A stretch of DNA of 7,934 nucleotides, from NCBI GenBank assembly GCA_011773795.1, contig WVWW01000005.1, forward strand, positions 2,310-10,243, written 5' to 3'. Below, one piece after another: positions 7,527 to 7,934 of the stretch; position 1 is the stretch's first letter, and every line of letters starts with the position of its first letter. The stretch comes from Acidobacteriota bacterium. GTDB lineage: Bacteria; Acidobacteriota; Polarisedimenticolia; Polarisedimenticolales; Polarisedimenticolaceae. The translations under genes were made by a program, and so were the position numbers. The notes below the pieces were generated by a model. The model was not told the DNA's origin and searched no databases. It was given only the letters and a program-made list of their open reading frames with translations.

Positions 7527-7934
7527 AGCGCGCCCGTTTTCTCGGCCTCTTTCTCGACGAGGCCCGCCAGCACATCGAGCAAGCGCACGAACAACTCAAG
7601 CAGTTCGAAACGCATCCGCAACGGCCCGATACGTTACGGGCGTTGATGCGGCACTGTCATTCGCTCAAGGGCATGGCCGCGACCATGGGGCTCGAACCAT
7701 TCGTCGAGCTGTCGCACCGGATGGAAGGTTTGTTGCGCGAGCTGGAGAACCGACCACGACTGTGGAGCAGCGAGCTGACGCCGCTGTTCGCCGAAGGGTT
7801 GGACCAATTAGCCGTATGGGCCGACGAGATCTCCGACGGGCAGATGCCCGCGCACAACCCCACGACCACGACCTTGATCTCGCGCTTGGACAGCCTGTTG
7901 TCGGAAAGCCTGAACCGCTCATCCCGACCGACGC
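7523..7934 (+). CDS. cheA: CheA-type histidine kinase, N-terminal Hpt domain (partial)
   Basis: An open frame of 137 codons that runs off the right edge without a stop. It starts with ATG at 7523, overlapping the preceding stop as ATGA; no Shine-Dalgarno is visible, so translation is probably coupled. The first 110 or so residues look like a CheA P1 phosphotransfer domain. FLGLFLDEARQHIEQAHEQL (6-25) is the usual first helix. HCHSLKGMAATMGL (44-57) carries the phospho-accepting histidine, most likely H46 in HSLKG, and is followed by LSHRMEGLL. A Thr-rich stretch near 113-117 leads into a further helix. In the full protein this domain would pass phosphate from the kinase core to a response regulator. 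The dimerisation, ATP-binding and CheW-like domains should lie beyond the window. A stand-alone Hpt protein is possible but less likely next to a receptor and CheW. Confidence 0.82.
   Translation, partial: MKRARFLGLFLDEARQHIEQAHEQLKQFETHPQRPDTLRALMRHCHSLKGMAATMGLEPFVELSHRMEGLLRELENRPRLWSSELTPLFAEGLDQLAVWADEISDGQMPAHNPTTTTLISRLDSLLSESLNRSSRPT

Overview
The window is GC-rich, densely coding DNA from a Gram-negative bacterium. The evidence for Gram-negative is the set of secreted and membrane-anchored Bat proteins together with a membrane chemoreceptor. The sequence does not fix the lineage: a GC-rich proteobacterium, myxobacterium-like group or related phylum would all fit. There is no sign of mobile DNA, CRISPR, tRNA or rRNA.

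Minus strand, 5669 down to 8: a six-gene MoxR/Bat operon in the order MoxR AAA+ ATPase, DUF58 protein, BatD-like membrane protein, BatA, BatB, BatC. Every junction overlaps by 1 or 4 bases, as TGATG or GTGA, so the whole set is probably translated in a coupled way. Three proteins (DUF58, BatA, BatB) carry a complete metal-binding MIDAS set of the von Willebrand A fold. One is predicted cytoplasmic and two are membrane-anchored. BatC is a secreted TPR protein with long glutamine runs. The expected model is that the MoxR ATPase acts as a chaperone on the VWA proteins, while BatA/BatB/BatC and the BatD-like protein form an envelope complex. The original role assigned to this family was aerotolerance in Bacteroides, and its general role is still unsettled. 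The operon may continue beyond the left edge.

5670 to 5863: the divergent intergenic region. It holds a near-consensus sigma-70-type promoter facing the Bat operon (TTGACA, 17 bases, TAAAAT). A 9-bp inverted repeat lies in the moxR leader. A strong hairpin and a perfect 14-bp palindrome lie just before the Shine-Dalgarno of the rightward operon. No convincing rightward promoter was seen.

Plus strand, 5864 to the right edge: the start of a chemosensory operon. It encodes a methyl-accepting chemotaxis protein with two membrane segments but almost no periplasmic part, a short divergent CheW-like coupling protein, and the N-terminal Hpt domain of a CheA-type histidine kinase cut by the window edge. 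These genes are separated by 1 base or overlap by 4. The receptor, coupling protein and kinase would form one signalling unit. Its output (flagella, pili or another process) cannot be told from this window.

No wholly new system is evident. The points most worth a second look are the BatD-like gene placed before batA, the polyglutamine BatC, the leader inverted repeat, and the receptor and CheW changes at normally conserved positions.
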